Shown: positions 25,334 through 33,527 of the stretch, piece after piece | Position numbering within the stretch: the stretch's first letter is position 1 | Layout of the letters: every line of letters begins with the position of its first letter | Origin: Microbacterium sp. Root61 | GTDB lineage: Bacteria > Actinomycetota > Actinomycetes > Actinomycetales > Microbacteriaceae | Direction: 5' to 3' | Assembly (NCBI RefSeq): GCF_001427525.1 | Contig: NZ_LMGU01000001.1 | Location: 2,849,760-2,913,759 of the forward strand | DNA: 64,000 bases | The notes under the pieces: generated by a model | The model's database searches: none | Told to the model about the DNA's origin: nothing | The model's input: only the letters and a program-made list of their open reading frames with translations | Program-made: the position numbers and the translations under genes

Positions 25334-27102
25334 GTTCGACGATTCTGCCTGTGGCCAGCACGGCCCGTGTACGTGCCGCGCTCGGTGTCATCTGGCGCGA
25401 GCGTCGACCGGCCTTGCTCGGGATCATCGCCCTGTTCGGCGCGGCCGCGCTTGCCGGCATCGCTCCGCCACGCCTCGTCGGTCTGCTCATCGACCGCTTG
25501 ACGGCCGGTGCCGGCGCCGCTGAGGTCGCGCTGTACGGCGGGGGGATGCTGCTGTGCGCCTTCGCGCAGGGCGCGTTCATCCTCCTGGCTTCGCGCAAGG
25601 CGTTCGTCGTGGGAGAGGACGTGTTCAGCCGACTCCGGGAGGAATTCATGGCCAGCGCCCTCGCGATGCCCATGACCCTGCTGGAGAAGGGCGGCACGGG
25701 CGAACTGGTCACGCGCACCACGCAGGACATCTCGTCGGTCTCGAACCTGGTGCGCAGGGCGCTGCCGGAGTCGCTGATCGCCGTGGTCACCGTGGTGCTC
25801 ACTCTCGCCGCCGCGGTGTGGACCTCTCCGCTGATCGCGCCGGTGTTCCTGCTCGGTGTGCCGATCCTGGTGCTGGTGATGCGGTGGTACGTCAAGCGGG
25901 CCGGCGATGTCTACCGACGCATGGGTGCCAGCTACGGCCCGGTCTTCGCGGCGGCGAACGAGACGGCGAACGGGGCCCGCACGGTGGAGGCGCTCGGTCT
26001 CTCCGACACGCGCGCCGCAGCGATGGACACCGCCATGAACGGCCACTGGCTGGCAGCGGTCGGACGGATCCACCTGCGGCAGGTCATGCTTCCGTGGTCG
26101 AACCTCGCCTTCGCCATCCCGGTGTTCGCCTCCCTCGCGTGGGGTGGATGGCTCGCCACGCAGGGGCAGGTCTCGATCGGAACCGTCGTGACCGCCACGC
26201 TCTACGCGTCGGCGCTCGTCGCTCCGCTCGAGGCGCTGATCGGCTGGACGGATGAGCTGCAGAAGGGGTTCGTCTCCTTCGCCCGCATCCTCGGTGTGAG
26301 CGAGGCGAAGGAGGCCAGCGTCGTGGATCCGCAGGTTCCCGCTTCGACCGACGTCGAACTGCGCGACGTGCACTTCTCGTACCGCGCCGGCCGCGAAGTC
26401 GTGCACGGCGTGTCGTTGCGCCTCGTGCCGGGCGAGCGACTGGCGGTGGTCGGAACCTCGGGTGCCGGCAAGTCGACCCTTGCGCGGCTGCTCGCCGGCA
26501 TCGACGAGCCGAGCTCCGGACGGGCGATGGTCGGCGGGGTGGATGTCGGGCGGATCGCGATCGATCGCCGGCGCCAGGAGATCCTGCTGGTGTCGCAGGA
26601 GAGCCACATCTTCGCCACCAGCGTCCTCGAGAACGTGCTCCTGGCCCGACCCGAGGCGGGGGAGGACGGGGTGCGCCGGGCACTCGCGACCACCGGCGCC
26701 CTGGAGTGGGTGGAGGCGCTGGAAGACGGCTGGCACGCGGCTGTCGGCACAGGCGGCCACCCCCTGACCGGGTCGCAGGAGCAACAGCTCGCGCTCGCGC
26801 GTGTGGTGTTGGCCGACCCGCACACTCTCATCCTCGACGAGGCCACCTCCGCCATGGATCCCGGTGTCGCGCGCGACCTCGAGGCCGCACTCGGCGCCGC
26901 GATGCGCGGCCGTACCGTCATCGCGATCGCCCACCGGCTCTACACCGCGTACGACGCCGACCGCATCGCCGTGGTCGACGCCGGGCGCATCGTCGAGCTC
27001 GGCACGCACGAGGAGCTGGTCGCGCGCGGCAGCCATTACGCCAACTTGTGGAACGCGTGGAGCGACGACGGCGCGGTCGTGCGGGATTCGACCGCGCCGT
27101 AG
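25330..27102 (+). CDS. ABC exporter half-transporter with the canonical ATP site
   Basis: Partner of the 23594 product, 590 residues with an N-terminal membrane domain and a C-terminal ATPase. It has Walker A GTSGAGKST (about 375-383), Walker B with catalytic Glu (LILDEATSAMD, about 502) and the switch His (AIAHRL). Its own signature is altered to LTGSQEQQ (about 479). The pair would thus have one competent site (this Walker A/B plus the partner's signature) and one dead site. ATG at 25330 overlaps the upstream TGA. It ends 10 bases from the convergent hemerythrin gene. Confidence 0.92.
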   Translation: MSSTILPVASTARVRAALGVIWRERRPALLGIIALFGAAALAGIAPPRLVGLLIDRLTAGAGAAEVALYGGGMLLCAFAQGAFILLASRKAFVVGEDVFSRLREEFMASALAMPMTLLEKGGTGELVTRTTQDISSVSNLVRRALPESLIAVVTVVLTLAAAVWTSPLIAPVFLLGVPILVLVMRWYVKRAGDVYRRMGASYGPVFAAANETANGARTVEALGLSDTRAAAMDTAMNGHWLAAVGRIHLRQVMLPWSNLAFAIPVFASLAWGGWLATQGQVSIGTVVTATLYASALVAPLEALIGWTDELQKGFVSFARILGVSEAKEASVVDPQVPASTDVELRDVHFSYRAGREVVHGVSLRLVPGERLAVVGTSGAGKSTLARLLAGIDEPSSGRAMVGGVDVGRIAIDRRRQEILLVSQESHIFATSVLENVLLARPEAGEDGVRRALATTGALEWVEALEDGWHAAVGTGGHPLTGSQEQQLALARVVLADPHTLILDEATSAMDPGVARDLEAALGAAMRGRTVIAIAHRLYTAYDADRIAVVDAGRIVELGTHEELVARGSHYANLWNAWSDDGAVVRDSTAP

Positions 27103-27112
27103 CGGCGCGAAC

Positions 27113-27583
27113 TCAGAGCGGTCCGAGCACGTCCTGCACAGCGGCGTCCAGTTCGAGCTCCTCGAGCACTGCGAGGAGTTGCTTCTCCTCGTAGCGGAAG
27201 TGGTTCTCCATCAGGGCGGCGATGCCGTCGAGGTGGCGGTCCAGCTCGTCGGGTGTCCCGGAGCTCTCCACGACGGTGCGGAGCCCGCCGAGGAGGTGGG
27301 AGAGCATCGTGTGGTCGCGCTCGAGCGCGCGCAGCACGGGGGCCAGGTGCGGATGCTCCGCCTCGATCGCCGGGAACAGCGCGCGGTCCTCGCCCTGGTG
27401 GTGTCCATCCAGCGCGGCACAGAATCCGTAGCAGTAGAGGAGGAGGTCTCGACTCGCCTCCTGCCCGGATTCACCGCTTCTCACCGCCTGGCGGGTGAGG
27501 CGCAGGGCGTCGCGGAGCCGGGCATGCACCTGGCGCAGTTCATGGCTCCAGGCGATGAGCCTGGTCGTCTCGCGCTCAGACAC
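27113..27583 (-). CDS. Hemerythrin HHE domain protein
   Basis: Four-helix-bundle protein of 156 residues with the spaced His/Glu ligands of a di-iron hemerythrin-like site (HELRQVH, GHHQGEDRALFP, ERDHTMLSHL, ENHFRYEEKQLL). Likely oxygen, NO or iron related; exact role unknown. The start is a GTG at 27583 without a ribosome site. A far better start context (AAGGAG then ATG at 27612) is out of frame by one base across a run of six G (plus strand), so a frameshift or a wrong homopolymer length is possible. Confidence 0.85.
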   Translation of the reverse strand: MSERETTRLIAWSHELRQVHARLRDALRLTRQAVRSGESGQEASRDLLLYCYGFCAALDGHHQGEDRALFPAIEAEHPHLAPVLRALERDHTMLSHLLGGLRTVVESSGTPDELDRHLDGIAALMENHFRYEEKQLLAVLEELELDAAVQDVLGPL

Positions 27584-27712
27584 GCGAGAACGAAAGGGGG
27601 AACGAGATCATCGTCACTCCTTCGGTTCGGCGCCTCCATGCCTGACACGGTCTGCCACCAGCACGCGACGCTGATTACAGGCTAGCCGAGTCACCGCTCA
27701 GGCGGGTCATCG

Positions 27713-29320
27713 TCACCAGACCTCGAGCTCCGCGATCGAGGTGTACCGCAGTCCGCCGCCGGGCTCCCCGACCAAGCGGACGCCGTCGGCGACCACGGAC
27801 TCGAAGTCGAAGACGTACTCGTCGTATTCCAGCGCCGTGTAGTCGTTCGGGTACGCGGGCGAGATGGCGACGGCGGATGCCGGCATCCACTCTCCGTCGA
27901 TCCGCACCTGCACACGGGGGCCGTCCGCGAACCAGCCGCCGAGCGAGTCCTGCGGCCCGGGAACGTAGACGACGCGCGAGAAGCGTCGCGGCGACGGCCA
28001 TTCGTAGCCCCACACGTCCTCGCCCGATCCCGGGCCGTAGGCCGAGTCCTCGGCCCGGTCGCGGTCACCGTCGTTGAGCACAGACTGCTGACCCTCCCGT
28101 ACGCGCGAGACGAGCGGGTACGTGTCGGGCGACAGCGCGAGGTTGCCGGAGCCTTCGGTCGCGGCATCCGTTCCCGGATCGAACCGCACCCGGCGCAGGC
28201 CGAAGCAGTACGCGCGGCGGCCGACCGAGGAGGCGGGCACGAACCAGTTGCTCTGCAGCCACAGGTCGCGGCCGTCGTCCGAGATGAACTTCGACGGCAT
28301 CGTCGGGGCGTAGCCGCCGTGCTTCGCGAGAGGCGAGCGCGGTCCGTGCCAGGGGAAGTGACCGAAGTCCTGGCTGTGCAGGTGCCGCCACGGACCCCAG
28401 GGAGTCGACGCCTCGAAGAACTCGAAGGTGTACTCGCTCCACGACGAGTACAGGTAGCGGCCGAGCCCGGGGTTCCACACGACCCCTCCCTGCGCGATGC
28501 AGGTGAAGTTGCGGGGCTCGGCCGGGTTCGCCGGCGTCGGGTAGAAGCGGCGCTCATCGACGAGGACGGGATGCTTGAGCCCGATGTCGGCGGTCCAGGT
28601 CGGACTGCCGTCGGCGTCGAAACCCGCGAAGAACCGCCACTGCGCGGCATCCTGGATCGCGCTGCGGTGCACTCGCCCCAGGAACAGCTCGGTCGGATCG
28701 GGCACCACGTGCGAGAACGAGGTGCGCCAGTTGCCGTCGATGCCGTAGGCGTAGACCCACTCACTGCCGCCGTTGGACTGGCCGAGATCGAGGAACATCA
28801 CGGTGGTGAAGACGTGATCGGAGAACATCGGATGCTCCGGCCACGACCACGTGCGGCCGTAGTCGTCGCTGCGCACGATCGTCGCCGTCGGCGCCTCGTT
28901 GAAGGTGTCGTCGGTCTCGCCGGAGCGCAGGTCCTGCACCGCGAGGTAGAGCTCGTCGCGTCCGTCGCCGTCGCCGTCCACCGCGACCATTCCGGTGGGC
29001 TTGCGGTTGAACCGCTCCGGCTCCCAGATCGGGCCGACCGTGTCGCCGTCGGCGAGGCGCTCGCCGGTCAGCCCCGCCGCCGGCACCCCGTCGATGCGGT
29101 TGATGAGGATGTCGCTCCAGTCGTGCCGCGCGAAGCCGGTGCCGTCGCCGGCCGCGGCGTACAGGGCGCCGTCGTCGGCCCACGCCGCCGGCCAGAGGTC
29201 GCCGTCGCTGGCGGTCAGCACCGTGTTCGCCTGGTCGACGTGCGCGACGCGGAGGCGGAGCGGCTGCCGGTCTCGCGCGATCGGTACGCCGTCCACCATC
29301 GAGAACATCGGGTCGGTCAT
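27713..29320 (-). CDS. DUF4185 (GH183-type) protein without signal peptide, subtype 2
   Basis: 535 residues. The DUF4185 domain has subtype-2 motifs shared with the 30985 product: ASDGDLWPAAW, RKPTGM, YLAVQDLR, APTATIVRSDDYGRTWSW, DHVFTTVMF, YAYGIDGNWRTSF, VPDPTELFL, RYLYSSWSEYTFEFFE and TPWGPW. After about residue 400 it gains a C-terminal beta-sandwich (GWFADGPRVQVRIDGEWMP; TALEYDEYVFDF), probably a discoidin-like carbohydrate-binding module. No signal peptide is seen, so it should act in the cytoplasm on imported oligosaccharides. ATG at 29320 was preferred to 29326 because AAGAGGG lies 6 bases before it. Last gene of the GH172 operon. Confidence 0.85.
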   Translation of the reverse strand: MTDPMFSMVDGVPIARDRQPLRLRVAHVDQANTVLTASDGDLWPAAWADDGALYAAAGDGTGFARHDWSDILINRIDGVPAAGLTGERLADGDTVGPIWEPERFNRKPTGMVAVDGDGDGRDELYLAVQDLRSGETDDTFNEAPTATIVRSDDYGRTWSWPEHPMFSDHVFTTVMFLDLGQSNGGSEWVYAYGIDGNWRTSFSHVVPDPTELFLGRVHRSAIQDAAQWRFFAGFDADGSPTWTADIGLKHPVLVDERRFYPTPANPAEPRNFTCIAQGGVVWNPGLGRYLYSSWSEYTFEFFEASTPWGPWRHLHSQDFGHFPWHGPRSPLAKHGGYAPTMPSKFISDDGRDLWLQSNWFVPASSVGRRAYCFGLRRVRFDPGTDAATEGSGNLALSPDTYPLVSRVREGQQSVLNDGDRDRAEDSAYGPGSGEDVWGYEWPSPRRFSRVVYVPGPQDSLGGWFADGPRVQVRIDGEWMPASAVAISPAYPNDYTALEYDEYVFDFESVVADGVRLVGEPGGGLRYTSIAELEVW

Positions 29321-29340
29321 CGTCATCCCTCTTGTCTGGT

Positions 29341-29371
29341 GGTGGCCCGGGGCACGATGCCCCGGGCCACC
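29341..29371 (-). other. Perfect 14-bp hairpin inside the GH172/DUF4185 operon
   Basis: GGTGGCCCGGGGCA (29341-29354) and TGCCCCGGGCCACC (29358-29371) pair perfectly around a 3-base loop, between the stop of the secreted DUF4185 gene and the start of the cytoplasmic one. On the minus strand it is followed by mixed sequence, not a T-run. It may reduce read-through or stabilise the upstream message, separating secreted from cytoplasmic enzyme levels. Confidence 0.65.
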
Positions 29372-29377
29372 GGTTCA

Positions 29378-30916
29378 CTACCTGCGGACGACGGCGACGT
29401 CGTCCAGCTGCATCCAGATGTCGCCGCTGTTGGTCCAGACTCCGCCGAAGACCTGCACCGCGCTGTTCTGCGCGCTGTTGAAGTCGACCGTGAGCTTGGT
29501 CCAGGGGCCCACAGAGACGAAATGCGCCTCGCCGATCACGGTGCCGTCGAGGGTGCGAGCGCCGAAGAAGCCGGCGTCGCTGTTGATCGACGTACGGACG
29601 TACCCCGTGAGGCGATAGTCCACCCCCGGCTCGACGGCGACGTCCTGCCAGATGTTGCGCCATCCGTTGTCGTTGCGGACGAACGCGTTGTGATCGCCCG
29701 AGAACGCGCTCGCCGGCGCGACGTCCACGCCGCAGTTCGGCGTGCAGCCCCACGTGCCGTTCGTTCCGTCGCCCAGCTCGGTGGTCCGCTCGAAGCTGGG
29801 GTCGGAGACCAGGTTCGGGTTGACGATGTTGCCCTCGGTGTCGATCTGCATCTGCATCAGATAGACGTTGTACGGGCTCCACTGCGACATGGCGAAGTGG
29901 ATGACGCCGTCCTCGCTCCACGGATGGAAGTATCCGCCGTACAGGCCCGGGTAGTCGGATGAGCTCGCGACGGTCTGCGGCGCGGTCCACGGGCCTTCGG
30001 GGCGTTCGGCGGTGCGCAGGACGATGTCCGGACCGGCGAGCGTCATCATCAGGAATCGCTTGCTGAACGCGTCGTACTGCACCGACAGCTCACTGACCGG
30101 GCCCTCCACGACGGGCACGGCCTGGGACTCGTCCTTGACCCACTTGGCTCCGTCCCAGTAGCGGTAGGCGGCCTTGTCGAGGAGCTTGTTCGCCGAGACC
30201 CGGGCCACGTGGGCGGCGCCGTTGCGGCCGTTGGGCGTGCCGAAGACGAAGATGTCTCCGCCCTTGCCCTTGCGTGCGTACGCCTGCATCTGGAACGGAT
30301 CGGTGCCGTCGGCGTTGTTCTCCCACGTCGTGGGCGAGACGGCCCAGTTCTCGCCGTCATCGTCGGAGTACGCGATCCCGGCGCGGTTGGTGTCCCAATA
30401 GCCGGGTGCACCCCACTGTTTGACCGACATGAAGCTCATGTACTGCCGCTTGCCGACCGCGATTCCCGCGGTGGGGATCGTCGTCATCTCGTCGCCGTTG
30501 ACCTTCTTCGACGGGATCAGTTCCTTGGCCATGCCGGACGGGTTCTTCGCCGCGCTCTCGAACAGCATCCCGTCGCTCAGATCGCGATCGCTCGAGCGGA
30601 CGAGCACATTGCTGCGCCAGTTCCCGTTGGGACCGGAACCCCCGCCCGGACCGGTCCAGGCGTTGCCGAACGTGTCGCCGAACGCCGTGAGGATGCGGCC
30701 ATCGCCGTCGTCCCACATGATGCCGAGGTCGGTGGCCTTGATGTCCCACCGCCCCCACGTGTTGTTCGGGGCATCGGGTCCGGTGAGTTTCTCCACGATC
30801 GTCACCGGGGTGGCCGCATCCGTCGCGATCGCCGGGCTGACCGCACCGACGATCGAACCCGCGAGGACCATCCCGGCGACCGCGGCGGCGGCGGTCGCTC
30901 TCTTCAGAGGCATCAT
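29378..30916 (-). CDS. Secreted DUF4185 (GH183-type) enzyme with C-terminal carbohydrate-binding module, subtype 1
   Basis: 512 residues. A Sec signal peptide (LKRATAAAAVAGMVLAG, cleavage near AIA-TDA) without lipobox indicates a secreted protein. The DUF4185 catalytic domain has subtype-1 motifs: TAFGDTFGNA, NGNWRSNV, TTIPTAGIAVG, QYMSFMSVKQWG, AYSDDDGENW, SELSVQYDAFSKRFLMM, YPGLYGGYFHPW and FAMSQWSPYNVYLM. From about residue 370 a CBM4/9-like jelly roll follows (NLVSDPSFERTTELGDG to MQLDDVAVVRR). It is a probable extracellular endo-D-arabinanase that can hold on to the polymer. ATG at 30916 with GGGAG 6 bases upstream. Confidence 0.88.
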   Translation of the reverse strand: MMPLKRATAAAAVAGMVLAGSIVGAVSPAIATDAATPVTIVEKLTGPDAPNNTWGRWDIKATDLGIMWDDGDGRILTAFGDTFGNAWTGPGGGSGPNGNWRSNVLVRSSDRDLSDGMLFESAAKNPSGMAKELIPSKKVNGDEMTTIPTAGIAVGKRQYMSFMSVKQWGAPGYWDTNRAGIAYSDDDGENWAVSPTTWENNADGTDPFQMQAYARKGKGGDIFVFGTPNGRNGAAHVARVSANKLLDKAAYRYWDGAKWVKDESQAVPVVEGPVSELSVQYDAFSKRFLMMTLAGPDIVLRTAERPEGPWTAPQTVASSSDYPGLYGGYFHPWSEDGVIHFAMSQWSPYNVYLMQMQIDTEGNIVNPNLVSDPSFERTTELGDGTNGTWGCTPNCGVDVAPASAFSGDHNAFVRNDNGWRNIWQDVAVEPGVDYRLTGYVRTSINSDAGFFGARTLDGTVIGEAHFVSVGPWTKLTVDFNSAQNSAVQVFGGVWTNSGDIWMQLDDVAVVRR

Positions 30917-30984
30917 TGCCTTCTCCCTACTCACCCCGCCCCTGCGGCGGGTGTGTCATCGGAGCGTCAGTCGGGTCTGGCACT

Positions 30985-32154
30985 TCAGTTCACGGGTTGG
31001 AGTTCGAGCAGGCGCAGCCCGAACCAGTAGGAGGACATGCCCGCCGGAGCGCAGGGGCACACGTTGGACTGCACCCACATCGACAAGCCGTCTTCACTGA
31101 CGAATTTCGATGGGATGCTGGTGCCGTAGCCGCCGAATCGTGCGTCGGTCCACGGGTACGGGCCGAAGTCCTCCGAGAGGAACAGCGTCCACGGCCCCCA
31201 CGGGGTGGGGGACTCGTAGAACTCGAAGGTGAGCTCGGTCCACGACGTATAGAGGTAGCGGTCCTGTGCGGGAAGGTAGGTGACGCCGCCCTGCGACAGG
31301 ACCGACAGGTTCTGCGCGCCGACAGTCTGGCCGGCATCGCCCGAGGCGCCCTCGCTCGGGTGGACCACGCGGTCGTCGACGAGGACGGGCTGCTTCTGCG
31401 CGATGTCGGGGGTCCAAGAAGCCTCGGCATCGCCGGGTGCACCGGCGTAGAACTCCCACGTCGAGCGGTCCTGCACCGAGTCGGTCGGCACGCGCGCGAG
31501 GAACAGCTCGGTCGGGTCGGGCACCGAGTCATCGAACGAGTCGCGCCAATTGCCATCGAGTCCGTAGGCGTAGGCGTATCCGTCGGGGGCGTGGGTGGCA
31601 TCCTTCCCGAAGTCGGTGAAGAACACGGTCGTGAAGACGTGGTCGTCGAACATCGGGGCGCCGGTGTCCCACGTCCACGTGGCACCGTGGTCGTCGCTGC
31701 GCGCGATCGTCGCGGCGGGTGCCTCGTTGAAGTCGCGGCGCAGGTCCTGCACGGCCAGGTAGATCACCCCGTCCACGCACAGCATGCCGGTCGGCTTGCG
31801 GGTGAAGTCCTCGCCCGACCAGACCTGCCCCACCGCGTCGCCGAACGCGAGCGCGGTGCCCGCGAGGTCGTCCGCCCCCGGGGTGCCGGTGATGCGGTTC
31901 ACGACGATGTCGGACGCGTCGTAGCCGAAGCCCGCCCCGTCGCCGTTGGCGGAGTAGAGGGCGTCGTCGTCCGACCAGCAACTCGGCCACAGGTCGCCGT
32001 CCGAGACGCCGATCGCCGTGACCTTGTCCTGCACCCGCGCCTGGAAGGCGGCGTCCGGCAGGGCGTCGGGGAACTCCTCGCCGGGTGCGACGGTGCACCC
32101 GGCGAGCAGCACGAGCAGGGCCGCGCTCGAGAGAGCGGCCAGACGGCGTCGCAC
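30985..32154 (-). CDS. DUF4185 (GH183-type) lipoprotein, subtype 2
   Basis: 389 residues with a lipoprotein signal (LAGC, Cys20), so it is anchored on the outer face of the membrane. Subtype-2 motifs match the 27713 product: VSDGDLWPSCW, NGDGAGFGYDASDIVVNRI, RKPTGMLCVDG, YLAVQDLR, APAATIARSDDHGATWTW, DHVFTTVFF, YAYGLDGNWRDSF, VPDPTELFLARV and YLYTSWTELTFEFYES. It lacks the C-terminal module of its paralogue. The start is a GTG at 32154, 13 bases after the GH172 stop. Probable surface arabinan-cleaving enzyme. Confidence 0.87.
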   Translation of the reverse strand: MRRRLAALSSAALLVLLAGCTVAPGEEFPDALPDAAFQARVQDKVTAIGVSDGDLWPSCWSDDDALYSANGDGAGFGYDASDIVVNRITGTPGADDLAGTALAFGDAVGQVWSGEDFTRKPTGMLCVDGVIYLAVQDLRRDFNEAPAATIARSDDHGATWTWDTGAPMFDDHVFTTVFFTDFGKDATHAPDGYAYAYGLDGNWRDSFDDSVPDPTELFLARVPTDSVQDRSTWEFYAGAPGDAEASWTPDIAQKQPVLVDDRVVHPSEGASGDAGQTVGAQNLSVLSQGGVTYLPAQDRYLYTSWTELTFEFYESPTPWGPWTLFLSEDFGPYPWTDARFGGYGTSIPSKFVSEDGLSMWVQSNVCPCAPAGMSSYWFGLRLLELQPVN

Positions 32155-32167
32155 GGTCAGACCCGCG

Positions 32168-33301
32168 TCACACCCGAGGCGGGGTCGTACCGAGGTCAGG
32201 CACGGGGGCCGTGCCTATATGTACCTCCATGTCGTCGGCGGTCGGCGACTTGGGCCGACGTGCCGTGGGACGGTCGAGGTAGAACAGGGCGGTCGAGGCG
32301 ATGTCGTCGCGCAGCGGCAGGTAGCGCCATCCGCTCTTCCAGCCCAGGGCCTGGATGTCGACCTTGCCGAGACGCTCGCGGAAGTGGATCGGGTCGAGCA
32401 GGTGCCACCGGTACATGCCGAACCGCTGCTGGCTGATGTAGAGCCCGTCGGGACGGATGACCTGGGGCATGCCGAGGTACGGGGTCGAGAACTCGGTGTA
32501 GCCCTTGCCCGGGATGTCGAAGTTCCACGCGCCGCCGAAGTAGTCCTCGGTGCCCGTGCCGCAGATCGTGGGGTACTCCTCGTCGTCGTCGAGGTAGAAC
32601 TTGATCTCGCCTTCGCCCCACCAGCCGTTGGAGTTGACGCCCCACGCGATGTAGGTGCCGACGTACTGGCCATGACCTTCGATGCCCTCCAGGAGCACGT
32701 GCGGGGTCTTGTCCTCGAGCGGGTTGGAGCGGCGCCACTGCGCGTGGAAGTAGCCGTCGTTGGAGTAGTCGCCGCCGACCTCGTAGGTCACCTGGTAGTA
32801 GACGCGCACGTCGACGACGCTGGTGTTCTCGATGGTCATGCGCGCCCCGGTGCGGAACGGCATCGGCCAGTACGAGTTGAACCCGCCGTGGGGATTGGCC
32901 GCGATCGTCTGCGAGTTGACCTGGGAGAACACGCCCCAGCCGTTGCAGAAGAAGTCGCCGTAGGGCACCTCGATCGCCGGCTCCTCGGCGCCGTCCCAGT
33001 AGGCGCGCAGCACGAGGGTGCGCCAATTGTCGGTGTGCGTCGTGATCCAGATGTGCGTGATCTTGCCCGCGCCCTCGATGTTGGCGAGGTCGAACGTCTC
33101 ACCCGCCTTGATGTCGACGCTCGGCGAGATCTTCCAGCCGGGGCCGAGATCCACGGCGCAGCTCTTACCGGTTCCTTCGGTGGCTCGGCCGCCGCCACCC
33201 ACGGCGCCGTCGAAGTTCTCGGGGGAGATCGATCGTGTCTGCACGCCGCGCAGCGATGCGATCGACGACAGATCGGAGTTGGGGAGCGGGCTGGTGCTCA
33301 T
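32168..33301 (-). CDS. GH172 (DUF2961) glycosidase, probable exo-alpha-D-arabinofuranosidase
   Basis: 377 residues, whole-length DUF2961/GH172 double jelly-roll protein without signal peptide. Diagnostic segments are SISPENFDGAVGGGGRATEGTG near the N-terminus, ITHIWITTH, YWDGAEEPAIEVPYGDFF and the two acidic motifs GEGEIKFYLD (about residue 225) and GTGTEDYFGG (about 245), which carry the likely catalytic Glu pair. GH172 includes exo-alpha-D-arabinofuranosidases and difructose-anhydride enzymes (family knowledge); the DUF4185 neighbours favour the former. The ATG at 33301 has only a distant AAGGAAG, 12 bases upstream. First gene of the minus-strand operon. Confidence 0.88.
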   Translation of the reverse strand: MSTSPLPNSDLSSIASLRGVQTRSISPENFDGAVGGGGRATEGTGKSCAVDLGPGWKISPSVDIKAGETFDLANIEGAGKITHIWITTHTDNWRTLVLRAYWDGAEEPAIEVPYGDFFCNGWGVFSQVNSQTIAANPHGGFNSYWPMPFRTGARMTIENTSVVDVRVYYQVTYEVGGDYSNDGYFHAQWRRSNPLEDKTPHVLLEGIEGHGQYVGTYIAWGVNSNGWWGEGEIKFYLDDDEEYPTICGTGTEDYFGGAWNFDIPGKGYTEFSTPYLGMPQVIRPDGLYISQQRFGMYRWHLLDPIHFRERLGKVDIQALGWKSGWRYLPLRDDIASTALFYLDRPTARRPKSPTADDMEVHIGTAPVPDLGTTPPRV

Positions 33302-33351
33302 CTGAACAGGCACTTCCTTGTGTTCTGTTGCGACCGGTGTGCGGAGGCAAT

Positions 33352-33396
33352 GCAATCGATTTCAGCTAAGCTATCGAGCACTCGCGCGGGTGTCAA
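33352..33396 (-). promoter_or_regulatory. Promoter of the GH172/DUF4185 operon with LacI operator at the start point
   Basis: On the minus strand -35 TTGACA (33396-33391), a 17-base spacer and -10 TAGCTT (33373-33368). The operator variant GAAATCGATTGC (33363-33352, one mismatch) lies directly downstream of the -10 over the expected start of transcription, a classic repression position. Confidence 0.85.
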
Positions 33397-33423
33397 CCGC
33401 GCGACTGGTGCCGCTCTTGTCCC

Positions 33424-33452
33424 TTGAAACTGAAATCGATTTCGCCTAGCGT
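33424..33452 (+). promoter_or_regulatory. Promoter of the GH116 gene with LacI operator in the spacer
   Basis: -35 TTGAAA (33424-33429), 17-base spacer, -10 TAGCGT (33447-33452). The spacer holds the perfect operator GAAATCGATTTC at 33432-33443 and ends in GCC just before the -10, exactly as at 20088 and 37233. Its centre is 80 bases from the operator of the divergent operon. Confidence 0.88.
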
Positions 33453-33527
33453 CACTGGCACACTTCTCCTGAGGTCGGCTGCGCGTCATGCCGGCACCAT
33501 CCACCATCGCAGTCGTCGAGGAGCAGC

